Part shown: positions 6,481-8,010 of the stretch, piece after piece
Position numbering within the stretch: the stretch's first letter is position 1
How the letters are laid out: the number at the start of each line of letters is the position of its first letter
NCBI GenBank assembly: GCA_905214155.1
Contig: CAJMLC010000088.1
Location: forward strand, 1 to 8,010
Direction: 5' to 3'
DNA length: 8,010 bases
Source: an uncultured bacterium
Lineage (GTDB): Bacteria > Bacillota > Clostridia > Oscillospirales > Oscillospiraceae
The notes under the pieces: generated by a model
What the model saw: the letters and a program-made list of their open reading frames with translations, nothing else
What the model was told of the DNA's origin: nothing
Databases searched by the model: none
Position numbers and translations under genes: made by a program

Positions 6481-7934
6481 CGGCGCAGCGGTTTTTGCAG
6501 CAGGTGCTGCTGGCAGCACTGCTCTGCGCGCTGCTCGTTTCGGCGGCGTTGGCCGCGGATTCGATCGATGAGGCAGTTGAAAAACTGAAAACAGCCGTTG
6601 AGAACGGGGATACTTCTTTTATTGTATCGCTGCCTGATGATGGCGCTCGCTCGACCTATGTCGATGCGATGGAAAAATATATTCTGACCCAAGTGAACTG
6701 GGTCAATGTCTCGCCGCGCGTCACAAGTGGCCTAGGCATTGGCTCAGACGGTCTAACAGATGCCGCCATCCCGGTCTATCTGCGCTATGCGAAAAAGACC
6801 GGTGATTATGACAAGGCCCTGGATGAGGCGGTCAGCGCGTGCATCCGAGATGGCATGACCGGTCTGGAGAAGACCGCGAGCATCTACAGCTGGCTGGCGG
6901 ACACCATTGAAACGACGAACTGCATTTTCAACTATACGGCGGACAAGTGGGCGAACATCGCATGCTGCGGGACGGCCTATGAAGCGCTGGTGGACAAGCG
7001 GGCTGACTGTTTCGGCATTGCCGCCGCGTTCCGGGCGATCGCGCAGAAGGCCGGGCTGGAATGTGTGCTCGTGAGGGGGACATACGCTTCGAAAGAACAT
7101 GCGTGGAATGCCGTCAAGATCGGCGAGACGTGGTATTATGTCGATGCATCGCGCGCGGATTCCGCTTGGACTCCCGGACATGCGGACTATGCCTATCTGC
7201 TGTTCGGGACCGATAAGAGCGGTTATTCTGCCACGATCGAGGATGAGAATATCACCATCAGTTCAAGGGCTCATGACCTTGGAGTGGAGCGATGGCGGCT
7301 CTTTTCGCCGTTGATCCTGATAGAGAACGAGTTCTGGCTTGTCCTCCGCAATAACAGCGGTACGGCCCTGTATTCTGTGCCTTACGGGGCTGATTTTGCC
7401 GAAAGACAGCGCACGAAATTCGCAACGCTTTCCGGCGAGCCAATGGATGTTTTTTACGCCGCAGTGATGGTTGACGGTGTAGTTTACTGTTCAGCCAAGA
7501 CATCCGATACAAATCTTCACTCCTTTGTGCCGGGTGCGCAGCAGGCTGTGGAGGTGCGGGAGACCGGTTTGAGCGCAAAATTCGGGATACGGGTCTCCGG
7601 CCGGAAGCTCGAGCTGGTTCAGGGCGGCACGACCGCACTGACCATGCCGCTGCGGCGCTATTCCGACATCACGAAGGGGGCCTGGCTCGCCTACGATGCG
7701 GATGCAGCGCCGAAGACGCTCTCGACGACGAACGTCCGGCTGATCGGCGGGACAGACGGCGCGCATATCATCGCCGCGTTCTATGACAGCGCGGGACGGA
7801 TGCTTTCCGCGCAGATCACCGGTGCGGCCGCGCCCAGCTTCGACGCTGCGCCAGGCCGCTGCACCGAGGTGCGCCTGTTCGCCGTAAGCGCGGAGGGTGC
7901 GCCCCTCACCGCAAAGTTGATCCTGACCAAATAA
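6477..7934 (+). CDS. Secreted transglutaminase-like (papain-fold) protein
   Basis: 485 aa. The N-terminus is a signal peptide: a short polar start with Arg5, hydrophobic residues 9-25, and a likely cleavage in SAALA-ADS after residue 26. A transglutaminase-like core follows. Cys178 lies in KRADCFGIAAAFRAIAQKAG, His208 in EHAWNAVKIGETWYYVD, and Asp223 in YYVDAS, the expected order and context of the Cys-His-Asp triad. Bacterial members include proteases, amidases and cross-linkers, so the reaction cannot be named. Residues about 265-400 look like repeated beta strands (FWLVLRN, VVYCSAK, LELVQGG), possibly propeller-like. The last 70 residues look like a beta-sandwich accessory domain. The start is ATG at 6477, overlapping the upstream stop, with GGAG at 6464-6467. 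An in-frame GTG at 6438 would spoil the signal peptide. Codon use looks more A/T-rich around residues 31-75 and 280-350. Confidence 0.85.
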   Translation: MTAQRFLQQVLLAALLCALLVSAALAADSIDEAVEKLKTAVENGDTSFIVSLPDDGARSTYVDAMEKYILTQVNWVNVSPRVTSGLGIGSDGLTDAAIPVYLRYAKKTGDYDKALDEAVSACIRDGMTGLEKTASIYSWLADTIETTNCIFNYTADKWANIACCGTAYEALVDKRADCFGIAAAFRAIAQKAGLECVLVRGTYASKEHAWNAVKIGETWYYVDASRADSAWTPGHADYAYLLFGTDKSGYSATIEDENITISSRAHDLGVERWRLFSPLILIENEFWLVLRNNSGTALYSVPYGADFAERQRTKFATLSGEPMDVFYAAVMVDGVVYCSAKTSDTNLHSFVPGAQQAVEVRETGLSAKFGIRVSGRKLELVQGGTTALTMPLRRYSDITKGAWLAYDADAAPKTLSTTNVRLIGGTDGAHIIAAFYDSAGRMLSAQITGAAAPSFDAAPGRCTEVRLFAVSAEGAPLTAKLILTK

Positions 7935-7943
7935 TATTCGCGG

Positions 7944-7979
7944 CAGGCCGGACATCCCGGTCTGTCCCCTGATTTTTCT
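7944..7979 (+). terminator. Intrinsic terminator-like hairpin after the transglutaminase-like gene
   Basis: CAGG (7944-7947) and GGACA (7950-7954), separated by a CC bulge, pair with TGTCC (7963-7967) and CCTG (7968-7971). The loop is 8 nt, and ATTTTTCT follows at once. It starts 10 nt after the stop codon. The bulge weakens it, but position and U-run fit an intrinsic terminator for the plus-strand pair. Confidence 0.6.
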
Positions 7980-8010
7980 CCCCCAATCTGCGCGGGGCGC
8001 AGACAGCCCC
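7978..8010. repeat. Partial second copy of the hairpin element (cut by the window end)
   Basis: CTCCCCCA at the left and GACAGCCCC at the right match bases 5668-5675 and 5693-5701 of the five-hairpin element. Between them lies a perfect 7-bp hairpin, TCTGCGC (7987-7993) with GCGCAGA (7997-8003). It occupies the place of H4 but has a different stem sequence. The left half of the element (H1, H2 and the left arm of H3) is absent here; any H5 would lie beyond the window. Confidence 0.65.

Noticed and set aside
7491..7955. 154-codon minus-strand frame opposite the transglutaminase-like gene
   Set aside because: Shadow frame within a gene that has a signal peptide and a clear catalytic motif set; no independent support.

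Overview
The window looks like chromosomal DNA from a GC-rich member of the Clostridia (Bacillota), most likely an Oscillospiraceae/Ruminococcaceae-type gut anaerobe. The evidence is the Firmicutes gene order rimP-nusA-ylxR-ylxQ-infB, strong AGGAGG-type Shine-Dalgarno sites, GTG/TTG starts, sigma-A-like promoters, and short palindromic interspersed repeats. The taxon is inferred from gene order and protein character, not from a database match.

Layout. (1) Bases 1-624 hold no convincing gene. They contain a polypurine/polypyrimidine hairpin (1-29), a GC-rich tract full of inverted repeats (about 130-424), and a 162-bp imperfect inverted repeat (439-600). Transcription leaving infB would run into this region, and rbfA, the usual next gene, is not in it. 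(2) Bases 625-5350, minus strand, are a tight translation/transcription-factor operon: rimP (ribosome maturation), nusA (elongation/termination factor), ylxR (small RNA-binding protein), ylxQ (L7Ae-like) and infB (initiation factor IF2). Junctions are short or overlapping. (3) Bases 5351-5775 are a divergent intergenic region. It holds the minus-strand operon promoter with a dyad at its start point and a leader hairpin, an extended -10 promoter on the plus strand, and a 121-bp element made of five consecutive hairpins. (4) Bases 5776-7934, plus strand, are a two-gene unit: an eight-helix integral membrane protein of unknown function, joined by an ATGA overlap to a secreted transglutaminase-like (Cys-His-Asp) protein. 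An intrinsic terminator-like hairpin follows. (5) Bases 7978-8010 match the right half of the five-hairpin element and run off the window end.

Functionally, the minus-strand operon is conserved housekeeping: 30S maturation, transcription elongation and translation initiation are made together. The plus-strand pair is accessory: a polytopic membrane protein plus an exported papain-like-fold enzyme or binding protein, probably acting at the cell envelope. The least explained material is in the non-coding parts: the structured tract after infB, the long inverted repeat, and the hairpin element, whose two copies differ in stem sequence but keep pairing.
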